From: Hymenobacter glacialis
Lineage (GTDB): Bacteria > Bacteroidota > Bacteroidia > Cytophagales > Hymenobacteraceae
Assembly (NCBI RefSeq): GCF_001816165.1
Contig: NZ_MDZC01000123.1
Span: forward strand, 108,912 to 172,911
Direction of reading: 5' to 3'
Length of the DNA: 64,000 nucleotides
How positions within the stretch are numbered: position 1 is the first letter of the stretch; each line of letters opens with the position of its first letter. The translations under genes and the position numbers were made by a program. Of this stretch, positions 32,200 to 40,520 are shown piece after piece. The notes beneath the pieces were generated by a model. That model did no database searches. It was not told the origin of the DNA and saw nothing but the letters and a program-made list of their open reading frames with translations.

Positions 32200-33381
32200 T
32201 TATTGCTGGCCGGTAACTATGAATTCCCGAATGCACGACACCACGTAGTCCTGCTCCTCATCCGTGAGTGTGGGAAAAAGCGGGATGCTGAGGCAGCGGG
32301 TATAATAGGCTTCGGCCAAAGGAAAATCGCCGGCTTTCCAGCCCAGTCCTTCGTAATAGGGCATGCGGTGCACTGGGATATAGTGCACCTGCGTGAATAT
32401 CTGCCTGGTTTTCAGGAAGTCGTAGAGTCCTTTGCGGTCGGCTACTTCAATGATGTAGAGGTGGTAGGCGTGGCCGGGGCGGCCGGGGGCCAGCATAGTC
32501 ACACCGGGTATCTGGGCGAAGGCTGCATCGTATTGGGCGGCCAGCTGGCGGCGGCGGGCCAGGCCCGCGTCGGCGCGGGCCAGTTGGCTCAGGCCCAGGG
32601 CGCAGTTCAGGTCGGCTATGCGGTAGTTGTAGCCCAGCTCCTGCATTTCCATGTACCAGCCGCCTTCCGACTCATGAACGAGGTCGGCCGGTTCGCGGGT
32701 GATGCCGTGGGTGCGCAGGCGCAGCAGTTGCTGAAACAGCTGCTCGTTGTTGGTGGTAATCATGCCGCCCTCGCCGGTGGCAATGTGCTTCACGGGGTGA
32801 AAGCTGAAGATGGCCAAATCGGCGAAGTTGCCGTTGCCGCACTGCTGCTCCTGGCCTGCCGAGTCGATGAAAAAGCCGCCGGGGGCGTGGCAGGAGTCCT
32901 CAATTATCCACAGCCCAAATTCATCGGCCAACTGGCGGGCCGCTTCTAAATCCACGGCCAGCCCGGCAAAATCAACGGAAATCAGGCCTGAGAAATGGCC
33001 TTTGGGGTGGGCTTCCAACAGGGCGCGCACCTTGGCCAAGTTAATGAGTCCCGTGGCCGGGTCAATGTCGGCAAACTGCACCTCGCCGCCGCAATAACGC
33101 ACGCAGTTGGCCGAGGCCGAAAACGTGAGCGGCGTGGTGATGACGCGCTGCCCCGGCTGCACATCCAGCGCCAGCGCGCACAGGTGCAGCGCCGCCGTGC
33201 CGTTGCTCACGGCCACGGCGTAGCGGGCGCCCACGTAGGCGGCAAACTGCTTTTCAAACTCGGCCACGGCCGGCCCCTGCGTCAGGAAATCGGCTTGCAA
33301 CGCCGCCGTCACCGCGGCCACGTCGGCTTCGGTGATGTTCTGGCGGCCGTAGGGTAGGGGGCGGGTGGGAGTGAAGTTCAT
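32200..33381 (-). CDS. pseC: UDP-4-amino-4,6-dideoxy-N-acetyl-beta-L-altrosamine transaminase
   Basis: A PLP-dependent aminotransferase of the DegT/DnrJ/EryC1 fold that transfers an amino group to C4 of the PseB product. The protein has 393 residues. Motifs: YAVAVSNGTAALHLCALAL (about 54-72), ISVDFAGLAVDLEA (about 134-147), WIIEDSCHAPGG (158-169) and the internal-aldimine lysine K198 in FSFHPVKHIATGEGGMI. The start at 33381 (MNFTPTRPLPYGRQNIT) is preferred over 33432 because a perfect -7 box ends only 7 bases upstream and the longer N terminus is not family-like. It is the first gene in the minus-strand direction after pseB, divided from it by a T9SS protein gene on the other strand. Confidence 0.9.
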   Translation of the reverse strand: MNFTPTRPLPYGRQNITEADVAAVTAALQADFLTQGPAVAEFEKQFAAYVGARYAVAVSNGTAALHLCALALDVQPGQRVITTPLTFSASANCVRYCGGEVQFADIDPATGLINLAKVRALLEAHPKGHFSGLISVDFAGLAVDLEAARQLADEFGLWIIEDSCHAPGGFFIDSAGQEQQCGNGNFADLAIFSFHPVKHIATGEGGMITTNNEQLFQQLLRLRTHGITREPADLVHESEGGWYMEMQELGYNYRIADLNCALGLSQLARADAGLARRRQLAAQYDAAFAQIPGVTMLAPGRPGHAYHLYIIEVADRKGLYDFLKTRQIFTQVHYIPVHRMPYYEGLGWKAGDFPLAEAYYTRCLSIPLFPTLTDEEQDYVVSCIREFIVTGQQ

Positions 33382-33388
33382 GCAGCCC

Positions 33389-33396
33389 CAAAGATA
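33389..33396 (-). promoter_or_regulatory. -7 promoter box (TATCTTTG) abutting pseC
   Basis: A perfect TAnnTTTG match on the minus strand, ending 7 bases before ATG 33381. A transcript starting at the usual distance would begin at or within a base or two of the start codon, so pseC mRNA may be leaderless. Confidence 0.6.
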
Positions 33397-33466
33397 GGGA
33401 GCGGAGCAAAGCCGGAAAGAAATTCGAAACATGAGTATGTTCGCAGTTATCTACCAATTGCTCGTC

Positions 33467-35455
33467 ATGAAACACGTTATTCTAGGGGCCCTTGGCTGGC
33501 TGCTACTCGGTTTGACAAGCAAGGCCCATGCACAGGGGGAATACCTGAACTGGTATTTTGGTGCTCAAGCGGGCATTACGTTTCTTGGAAACCCGCCCGT
33601 AGGGTTATCAAACGGGCAATTGAGCTTTCCGGAGGGCGTCGGATGCATGTCGGACAGCGCCGGCCGGTTTTTGTTCGCTTCCAATGGCCAGTATGTTTGG
33701 GACCGGCAGTGGCAGCGCATGCCAGGCCAGGTAAGCCCGCACCCAGTGGTTGGGTTTAGTACCCGGCAAGTGTTGGCCGTGCGGCAGCCGGGGCGCTTCG
33801 GGCGGTATTATGTCTTCCGCAACTCCAACCAATTCGTAGCAAGCCAGTACCCGGTTTCTGCTCAGTCCAGTACCCATATGCCTTACGCCGTAGTAGACAT
33901 CAGGCAACGCAATGGCTTAGGGGCAGTAGTTTCCACCGACAGCATTCGGCTGCCAAACTGGACCACTCATATCACCGCTCCCTACTATTACCTGAATACA
34001 AACTGGGTTGCCATCCGCCACGGCAACGGGCGCGATGTATGGATTACCGGCCAAACGGATGAGGGGCGGTACGTTAGCTGTTTGCTTTCCGCGACAGGAA
34101 TGGGCTCGCCAGTAGTGAGTTTGGCACCCCGTGATATTTCTCCCGTGGCCAACGGCATTCTTCGGGCCTCTACCGATGGGAAAACGTTGGTTTCGGTGCA
34201 GTACATGGCTACGCGGACATCTGCCATTACTCAGTTGGAAGTAGCTCGGTTTGACCCTTCAACCGGGCGGATAACCGCAAACGACGTGCTGCCTTCCCCC
34301 TTTAAAGGGCGTATCATAAACGGGTCGGACCCCAACCAGTACGCCATCAATTTCGTGCGACTGGCAGGGCTCGAACTATCGCCCGATGGCTCACGCATGT
34401 ATGCGGATACCGTTAACAGCAGCGGCGTGTTTCAGTATGACCTGTTGGCCGGGTCGCCGGTAGCGGTGGCGGCATCGCGCGCCACCATACCAGTGCAAAT
34501 CCAAAACGGTCAGGGATTCAGCGACTCCGGCGATTTGAAGTTGGGTCCCGATGGCAACATCTACGTTATTCGGTCTTCTTTCTCCGGGGTGGGCCGCATC
34601 GAAAAAGCCAACGCCTTGGCCCCATTCTGCCGGTTTGTGGCCGATGGGGTGCGCTATGGCAAAGGCACTGCCCCCGCCCGGTATACCTTTCCCTCCACCA
34701 CCAACGATTTGGACCTGCCCCCCGTCGTGATTACGGGTGGCGGCGCGATTCAGGGACAAGCGGGCTGTGTGGGCGAGCTACTGCCTTTCGCTTCTACTTT
34801 AAGTCCGTTCGTGACAGCCACGGCGTACGCCTGGGACTTCGGCGACCCGGCCTCGGGGCCTTTAAACCAGGCAACGGGCCAGGCGCCAACGCACCGCTAC
34901 CAGCAAGCCGGTACGTACACCGTGCGGCTGGTCGTCACGGCTACCAGCGGCCAGGCGTTTGTAACCAGTCAGCAAGTGCAGGTGTGGCCCCTTCCGGTAG
35001 TCGAGCTCGGCCCCGACCTGACGCTGTGTGCCGACGAGCCCCGTACCCTCAGCGTGGGGCCCCAACCGACGGGAAGTACCTACCGCTGGCACGATGGCAG
35101 TACCGGGGCCGAATTCGGTGCCCGGCTCACCGGCACGTACCGCGTAACGGTGACCAGTCCCCAGGGCTGCGTTGCGACCGACGAGCTGAACGTTGAGCTA
35201 GCGGATTGCCCGAGCCTTCCCAATATCATCACGCCCAACGGCGATGCTCAGAACCAGACGTTCGTTCTGAAAGGGCTGAATGCCGGGGATTGGGCCTTGC
35301 GCATTTTCAACCGCTGGGGCCGGGAAGTTTTTTCGCAGGCGGCTTACGACAACTCCTGGGCCGCTCAGGGCCAGCCCGACGGTGTTTATTATTACCTGCT
35401 CACCAAAGCCACTTCCGGCCAGAAAATCAAGGGCTGGCTGGAAGTAAGACGCTAG
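33467..35455 (+). CDS. Secreted protein with PKD-like domain and T9SS type B sorting domain
   Basis: A 662-residue secreted protein. Start 33467 (MKHVILGALGWLLLGLTSKA) gives a good signal peptide cut near AHAQ; the frame is open from 33431. Residues about 25-430 have repeated beta-blade-like segments (SDSGDLKLGPDGNIYVI is the most typical), suggesting a beta-propeller. Residues about 430-510 resemble a PKD domain (YAWDFGDPASG...HRYQQAGTYTVRLVV). The last 80 residues are the gliding motility-associated CTD: PNIITPNGDAQNQTFVLKGL, then IFNRWGREVFSQ and GVYYYLLT. This tail directs export through the type IX system and surface attachment. It is the only plus-strand gene inside this part of the locus. 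Confidence 0.88.
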   Translation: MKHVILGALGWLLLGLTSKAHAQGEYLNWYFGAQAGITFLGNPPVGLSNGQLSFPEGVGCMSDSAGRFLFASNGQYVWDRQWQRMPGQVSPHPVVGFSTRQVLAVRQPGRFGRYYVFRNSNQFVASQYPVSAQSSTHMPYAVVDIRQRNGLGAVVSTDSIRLPNWTTHITAPYYYLNTNWVAIRHGNGRDVWITGQTDEGRYVSCLLSATGMGSPVVSLAPRDISPVANGILRASTDGKTLVSVQYMATRTSAITQLEVARFDPSTGRITANDVLPSPFKGRIINGSDPNQYAINFVRLAGLELSPDGSRMYADTVNSSGVFQYDLLAGSPVAVAASRATIPVQIQNGQGFSDSGDLKLGPDGNIYVIRSSFSGVGRIEKANALAPFCRFVADGVRYGKGTAPARYTFPSTTNDLDLPPVVITGGGAIQGQAGCVGELLPFASTLSPFVTATAYAWDFGDPASGPLNQATGQAPTHRYQQAGTYTVRLVVTATSGQAFVTSQQVQVWPLPVVELGPDLTLCADEPRTLSVGPQPTGSTYRWHDGSTGAEFGARLTGTYRVTVTSPQGCVATDELNVELADCPSLPNIITPNGDAQNQTFVLKGLNAGDWALRIFNRWGREVFSQAAYDNSWAAQGQPDGVYYYLLTKATSGQKIKGWLEVRR

Positions 35456-35458
35456 CGG

Positions 35459-36478
35459 CTAAACGGCAAAATCAGCGTCTACGTGCAGCCGGATTTCCTC
35501 CCGAATCTGCTCGGCATCCATCCATTCCTCGTTGTTAGCCGAGTCGTAGTGGAAGCCCAGCGGCACGCGCTGCCCGTTGAATTTCTCAATGAATTTTTCC
35601 ACGTCCCAGGTTGGCATCGAGGGCAGAATGACGTAGTAGCGGTCCAGCTCCACGGTGCTCAGGGCGTCGGTCTCGGTTATCATGGCCTCGTGCAGCTTCT
35701 CGCCGGGGCGAATGCCCACAATGCGCTGCTCGCACTCCGGGCCGATGGCACGGGCTACTTCCGTGATTTTATAGCTTGGAATTTTGGGCACAAATATTTC
35801 GCCGCCCCAGGCGTGTTCCAGCGCATAGAGCACCAAGTCCACGCCTTCCTCAAGCGAGATGTTGAAGCGCGTCATGTCGGGGTGGGTGATGGGCAACACG
35901 CCGGTGTGGCGCTGCTGCATAAAAAACGGCACCACCGAGCCCCGCGAGCCGATTACGTTGCCGTAGCGCACCACCGAAAAGCGCAGGTCGCGCGCGCCCT
36001 TCATGTTGTTGGCGGCCACAAACAGCTTATCAGAGCACAGCTTGGTGGCGCCGTAGAGGTTAATGGGCGCAGCGGCTTTGTCGGTGCTCAAGGCCACTAC
36101 TTCTTTCACGCCGCAGTCGAGGGCGGCGTTGATGACGTTCTCGGCTCCGAAAATATTGGTTTTGATGCACTCCATCGGGTTGTATTCGGCCGCGGGCACT
36201 TGCTTGAGGGCGGCGGCGTGAATCACGATGTCGATGCCTTCGCAGGCGCGGTGCAGCCGTTCGCTGTCGCGCACATCGCCGATGAAGTAGCGGATGGCCG
36301 GGTACTGCTGCGGCGAAAACTCCTGGCTCATCTCATACTGCTTCAGCTCATCGCGCGAAAACACCACGAGGCGTTTCACCCGCGGGAATTTTTCGAAAAC
36401 AGTACGCACGAATTGCTTCCCAAAGGAGCCAGTGCCCCCGGTGACGAGGATGGATTTGTGATTGAGGTCGAGAGCCAT
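35459..36478 (-). CDS. pseB: UDP-N-acetylglucosamine 4,6-dehydratase (inverting)
   Basis: First enzyme of CMP-pseudaminic acid synthesis: dehydrates UDP-GlcNAc and inverts C5. The 339-residue protein has cofactor loop VTGGTGSFGKQFV (about 11-23), VFSRDELKQYEMSQEF, VIHAAALKQVPAAEYNPMEC (near 85-105), catalytic KAAAPINLYGATKLCSDKLF with the Tyr/Lys pair, RYGNVIGSRGSVVPFF and the end IGPECEQRIVGIRPGEKLHE, all strong PseB/FlaA1 hallmarks. The start at 36478 (MALDLNHKSILV) is preferred to 36556. A TACTTTTG box lies 27 bases upstream. It is separated from pseC by the T9SS gene, but both belong to one pathway. Confidence 0.94.
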   Translation of the reverse strand: MALDLNHKSILVTGGTGSFGKQFVRTVFEKFPRVKRLVVFSRDELKQYEMSQEFSPQQYPAIRYFIGDVRDSERLHRACEGIDIVIHAAALKQVPAAEYNPMECIKTNIFGAENVINAALDCGVKEVVALSTDKAAAPINLYGATKLCSDKLFVAANNMKGARDLRFSVVRYGNVIGSRGSVVPFFMQQRHTGVLPITHPDMTRFNISLEEGVDLVLYALEHAWGGEIFVPKIPSYKITEVARAIGPECEQRIVGIRPGEKLHEAMITETDALSTVELDRYYVILPSMPTWDVEKFIEKFNGQRVPLGFHYDSANNEEWMDAEQIREEIRLHVDADFAV

Positions 36479-36505
36479 GAAAAAAGAAAAGCCGAAATAG
36501 AACCA

Positions 36506-36513
36506 CAAAAGTA
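36506..36513 (-). promoter_or_regulatory. -7 promoter box (TACTTTTG) of pseB
   Basis: A perfect TAnnTTTG match on the minus strand, 27 bases before the pseB start, in the divergent spacer with the MBOAT gene. Confidence 0.5.
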
Positions 36514-36595
36514 GTTTGCAGGAATGTAGCGGAGGCGGTGCGAGTCCCCGCCACATTCCCGACCTTTGGCCGGCGGAGCACCTGCCGCGTTGCGA

Positions 36596-38065
36596 ATGCT
36601 ATTCAATTCCCTTCATTTCCTGGTCTTTTTCCCGGTCATCGTCGGGCTCTACTATGGCCTGCCGGCCCGGTGGCGTGGTGCCCTGCTGCTGCTGGCCAGC
36701 TACTACTTTTATATGAGCTGGCGGGCGGCCTACGCCCTGCTGCTGCTGGGCACTACCCTCATCGACTACTACAGCGGCTACCGCATGGGCCAGCTGGCCA
36801 CCAAGCGCGAGCGCCGGCCCTACCTGTACCTGAGCCTGGTGAGCAACCTGGGTACGCTGTTTGTGTTCAAGTACTTCAACTTTTTTCGGGACGCGGCCCT
36901 GCAGGTGGCGGGTACTCTGAATCTGCCGCAGGCGGCCATTCCGGCGTTTGAGCTGCTGCTGCCGGTGGGCGTCTCGTTCTACACGTTTCAATCCGTGGGC
37001 TACATCATTGATGTGTACCAGGGCCGGCTGGAAGCCGAGCGGAATCTGGGCCGTTTTGCTTTGTTTGTGGCCTTTTTTCCGCAGTTGGTGGCGGGGCCCA
37101 TTGAACGCGGTGGACACATGCTGCCCCAGTACCAGCGCACGCACTCTTTTGATTACGCGCGCATTGTGAGCGGGCTGCGGCTAATGGCCTGGGGCCTGTT
37201 CAAGAAAGTAGTGGTGGCCGACCGGCTGGCCGCGTTCGTCAATCCCGTTTACAATAACCCCCAGCAACACCCCGAAGGGCCTCTGCTGGTGCTGGCCACG
37301 CTGGCGTTCACCTTTCAGATTTACGGCGACTTTTCCGGCTATACCGACATGGCCCGGGGCGCGGCGCGGGTGCTGGGCTTCGATTTTAACCTGAACTTTC
37401 GGCAGCCGTACCTGTCGGCTTCGGTGCCCGAGTTCTGGCGCCGCTGGCATATTTCGCTTTCCAACTGGTTCCGGGATTACGTGTACATCCCGTTGGGGGG
37501 CAGCCGGGTACAGCCCGCGCGGGCCTATGGCAACCTGTTGGCCGTGTTCCTCATCAGCGGCCTCTGGCACGGCGCCAACTGGACGTTTCTGGTCTGGGGC
37601 GGCCTGCACGGCTTATACCTGGTGGCCAGCACCTGGGCCCGGCCCCTGCGTCAGCAGCTGGCACAGGCCACGGGGCTGGCTGCGCACCCGCGGCTACGCC
37701 GGAGCGTAGGGGTGCTGGTCACGTTTGGGCTGGTGGCCTACGCCTGGATATTTTTCCGGGCCAATAGCCTCGGCGATGCCGTCTTCATCAGCCAGCACCT
37801 GCTGAGCGGGTGGAGCCTGAGTAGTCGGAAAACAGCGTCCCTGCTGTTGGAGTTTTCGCAGCACTACCGCCCCGAGCTGGCTGTGGCAGTCTTCGCCGTG
37901 CTGCTCATGCTGGGGGTGGAGTACTTCGGCCGCGCGCGCAGCCTGCAGGACTGGGTGGTGGCCCGGCCGGTGGGGGTACGCTGGGTTGGGTACGCCGGGC
38001 TGTGCCTGTTGATTCTGTATCTGGGTATTTTCAACAGCACCTCATTCATCTACTTTCAATTCTGA
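36596..38065 (+). CDS. MBOAT-family O-acyltransferase (AlgI-like)
   Basis: A multi-spanning membrane acyltransferase of 489 residues that should pass acyl groups, usually acetyl, across the membrane to a glycan. Features: start MLFNSLHFLVFFPVIVG at 36596, several membrane helices, the family word FQIYGDFSGYTDMARG (about 240-255), NFRQPYLSASVPEFWRRWHISLS (parts: NFRQPYLSAS and EFWRRWHISL, about 275-295) and SGLWHGANWTFLVWGGLHG (about 320-338) with the invariant catalytic His. An SGNH-type gene follows after 8 bases, the known AlgI-AlgJ/X pattern. It diverges from pseB, so it may acylate the nonulosonate-containing glycan; this is inference. Confidence 0.9.
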   Translation: MLFNSLHFLVFFPVIVGLYYGLPARWRGALLLLASYYFYMSWRAAYALLLLGTTLIDYYSGYRMGQLATKRERRPYLYLSLVSNLGTLFVFKYFNFFRDAALQVAGTLNLPQAAIPAFELLLPVGVSFYTFQSVGYIIDVYQGRLEAERNLGRFALFVAFFPQLVAGPIERGGHMLPQYQRTHSFDYARIVSGLRLMAWGLFKKVVVADRLAAFVNPVYNNPQQHPEGPLLVLATLAFTFQIYGDFSGYTDMARGAARVLGFDFNLNFRQPYLSASVPEFWRRWHISLSNWFRDYVYIPLGGSRVQPARAYGNLLAVFLISGLWHGANWTFLVWGGLHGLYLVASTWARPLRQQLAQATGLAAHPRLRRSVGVLVTFGLVAYAWIFFRANSLGDAVFISQHLLSGWSLSSRKTASLLLEFSQHYRPELAVAVFAVLLMLGVEYFGRARSLQDWVVARPVGVRWVGYAGLCLLILYLGIFNSTSFIYFQF

Positions 38066-38073
38066 TTCGCGCA

Positions 38074-39030
38074 GTGTCACCGGCTATTTTTCGGCTTATT
38101 TCTCGCCTGGGGCTGCTGGTGGGCGCCTGCCTGCTGGGCCTGGCCTTGCTGGGGCCGGTGGTGCTGGGTGGGTACGTCGATGCTTTTTATGGCCGGTTTA
38201 CCAGTCCGCTCGCGAGCAGTATGGTGGTGGGCACCTCGCGGGCCGCGCAGGGCATTCAGCCCGCGGTGCTGGCGGAACGGCTGAGCGGGCGTTTCGAAGG
38301 GCCGTGGCTCAATTACTCTTTCACGCTCACGCACTCGCCCTACGGCCCCGCCTACCTGCGCAGCATCCAGCGCAAGGTGCGCCCGGAGGCGAAAAACGGC
38401 CTGTTCGTCGTAGCCGTCGACCCGTGGTCGCTCTCCCTCACCGGGCCCGAAGGCACGTACCCAGAAGAAAATTCCTTCATCGGCCAGCTCGGCCAGGTGA
38501 GCCAAAACCCCAACCTGACCTACCTCACCCACTACCAAACCAAGCCGCTCTACCGCCTGCTGCTGGACTACGCCACCGCCACCGAACGCCTGCACCCGGA
38601 TGGCTGGCTGGAAGTGAAAATCGGCATCGACAGCGCGCAGGTCCGGGCCCGCACCGCGCGCAAGCTGCAGGACTACCGCCGCCTAGCGGCCAGCCAGCAC
38701 TTTTCCCAGAGCCGCCTCCAGGCACTGCGGCAAACCGTTGCGTTTCTAAAACAGCACGGCCAGGTGGTAATGGTGCGGCTGCCCGTAGGAGCCGGCCTTT
38801 TGGCGCTGGAGCAGCAGTACCAGCCCGCGTTCGACTCCCGGATGCGCGAGTTGGCCACCCGCCACGCCGTGCCCTACCTCGATTACAGCGCCCAGCCCTA
38901 CGCCACCACCGACGGCAACCACCTGCAGCGCCCCGCCAGCGCGGCATTCAGCGCCCGGCTTGCTCAGGATTTGCAGCAGCTCAGCTTCCCCGACACCGGC
39001 AAGGCGACCCGTGCCGCGGCCAAGCAATAA
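38074..39030 (+). CDS. Membrane-anchored SGNH-like acyl-transfer partner of the MBOAT protein
   Basis: A 318-residue protein with an N-terminal membrane helix (LLVGACLLGLALLGPVVLGG, residues about 15-34) and an extracytoplasmic domain. Block I of the SGNH fold reads VGTSRAAQG near residues 50-58, with Ser in the nucleophile position. The final block reads DGNHLQRPASAAF near 290-302, supplying the Asp/His pair (DxxH type). With the adjacent MBOAT gene this looks like an AlgJ/AlgX/PatB-type arrangement, in which the SGNH protein receives the acyl group and transfers it to a glycan. GTG at 38074 follows the MBOAT stop by 8 bases and gives the best N terminus; a longer frame from 38002 overlaps MBOAT. 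Confidence 0.72.
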   Translation: MSPAIFRLISRLGLLVGACLLGLALLGPVVLGGYVDAFYGRFTSPLASSMVVGTSRAAQGIQPAVLAERLSGRFEGPWLNYSFTLTHSPYGPAYLRSIQRKVRPEAKNGLFVVAVDPWSLSLTGPEGTYPEENSFIGQLGQVSQNPNLTYLTHYQTKPLYRLLLDYATATERLHPDGWLEVKIGIDSAQVRARTARKLQDYRRLAASQHFSQSRLQALRQTVAFLKQHGQVVMVRLPVGAGLLALEQQYQPAFDSRMRELATRHAVPYLDYSAQPYATTDGNHLQRPASAAFSARLAQDLQQLSFPDTGKATRAAAKQ

Positions 39031-39050
39031 TTAAGAGTTGAAGCTGCCAA

Positions 39051-40364
39051 TCAGCTTGCCGAAATTATGCTGGCCAGTTGCCCGGTGAGGGCCCGGCGGG
39101 AGTACCGCTCGTGGCTGATGACCGGCAAGTCGAGGTTGGGGTTGATGCGCCACTGTGCTACCAGGCCCTCCAGGGTTTCCAGCATCAGGCCCACGTCTTC
39201 GTAAGGTAGGGCGTGTCCGGCAGCGCACTCCTGCAGGAGATTGTCGGCGTCGGAGCCGGCCGGGCCCACGCACAGAATGGGCTTGTTGGCGGCTAAATAC
39301 TCGAACACCTTTCCCGGCAGGATGCCGAAGTTGCGCGGCACATCGGGAATGGCCATCAGCAGGACCGTGGCGGCCATGAGGTGTCGCACCGACTCCTCGT
39401 GCGGCACAAAGGCCAGAAACTCGGTAACGGGCAGCAAGCCCACGCCCTCAATTTGCCGGCGCAGCTCGGCCGATACCTGTCCCACAAAGCGCAGGCGCAC
39501 CGGCACGTCGGGGTGGCGGCTGGCGCAGGCGGCCACGGCCTCCAGCAGGCGGCCAATGTGGTAGAGCTCGGTAATGGTGCCGGTGTGCGTGATGCGCAGG
39601 CAGTCGGTGGGGAACTGAGAAGGCAGCCGGAAATCCGATTCGTCGTAGCCGTTGGGCAGCACGTGGAATTTTGCGGAAGGCAAATCCGGCAGCTTGGCCA
39701 AAAAGAGGCGCTTGGTTTCGGGCGAAGTTACCAGCACGGCATCGGCCTGGGTCAGCACCTGGCGCTCGTAGCGCGCATCGAGCCAGGCCGCAAACGGAGT
39801 ATGGTGCAGGTCTTTGTAGTAGTAAATATCCGTCCAGGGGTCGCGCAAATCGGCCAGCCAGCGCAGGCCGTGGCGCTTTTGCAGCTCCAGGCCAATGAGC
39901 TGGGTGGAGTGCGGCGGCGAGGACGTGAGCACGGCATCGAACTGCTCGCCGGCGGCCAGGAGCTGCTCCACGGCCGCCAGGGCGTGGCGGTTCCAGCCGC
40001 GGCGCGGGTCGGGAATGAACAGGTTGCCGCGCACGAAGCGCAGGGCCTTCTGCAGCAGTCCGGGCTTGCCCTCGTTGGCGAAGCCGCCGTAGGGAACGGC
40101 CCGGCCGGTGAGCTTTTTATACGACTCAAACGGCTCGGTGGTAGCTGTGCGGATGACCCGCAAGCCGGCGGGTACTTCGGCCAGCAGGCTTTCGTCGCGC
40201 ACCGGGTAGGTGGCCTGGGCAGCGTCCACGGTGAGCACGGTGGCCTCCACGCCAAAGCTGCCCAGGTGCTTCACGAACTTGAGACAGCGCTGCACCCCGG
40301 CCCCGCCCGAAGGCGGCCAGTAGTAGGTGATAACAAGCAGGCGCAGTGGACGGGAGGGGGGCAC
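39051..40364 (-). CDS. Glycosyltransferase family 4 protein
   Basis: A 437-residue GT-B glycosyltransferase. The N-terminal domain opens LLVITYYWPPSGGAGVQRCL (residues 8-27), the usual N-terminal glycine-rich loop. TRDFGIL-like and LPNGYDESDF (about 230) regions follow, and IPDVPRNFGILPGKVFEYLAANKP near 345-368 (parts: NFGILPGKVFEYLAANKP) is the donor-binding EX7E region. The protein transfers a sugar from an NDP-sugar to a growing lipid-linked glycan or similar acceptor. The start is a GTG at 40364 (MPPSRPLRLL). It converges on the SGNH gene with 20 bases between and diverges from ffh. The specific sugar is not known. Confidence 0.86.
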   Translation of the reverse strand: MPPSRPLRLLVITYYWPPSGGAGVQRCLKFVKHLGSFGVEATVLTVDAAQATYPVRDESLLAEVPAGLRVIRTATTEPFESYKKLTGRAVPYGGFANEGKPGLLQKALRFVRGNLFIPDPRRGWNRHALAAVEQLLAAGEQFDAVLTSSPPHSTQLIGLELQKRHGLRWLADLRDPWTDIYYYKDLHHTPFAAWLDARYERQVLTQADAVLVTSPETKRLFLAKLPDLPSAKFHVLPNGYDESDFRLPSQFPTDCLRITHTGTITELYHIGRLLEAVAACASRHPDVPVRLRFVGQVSAELRRQIEGVGLLPVTEFLAFVPHEESVRHLMAATVLLMAIPDVPRNFGILPGKVFEYLAANKPILCVGPAGSDADNLLQECAAGHALPYEDVGLMLETLEGLVAQWRINPNLDLPVISHERYSRRALTGQLASIISAS

Positions 40365-40520
40365 GAAAGCAGGGAACTACGAGGGGGGCGCGAAGGTACA
40401 TACTTTGCCGAATTTCGGGCTTTTATGGCTACTTTTGGGGTTCCGGTACTTCCTGATTTGAAGCAAGGCCACCGCCGCTCAATCCGCGAAATCCGCTCCA
40501 TTCGTTTTAATACTGTATAC

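Noticed and set aside
39381..40520. An 835-residue open frame running into ffh
   Set aside because: The first 380 codons are antisense to a solid GT4 glycosyltransferase gene and show no family; ffh starts at 40521.
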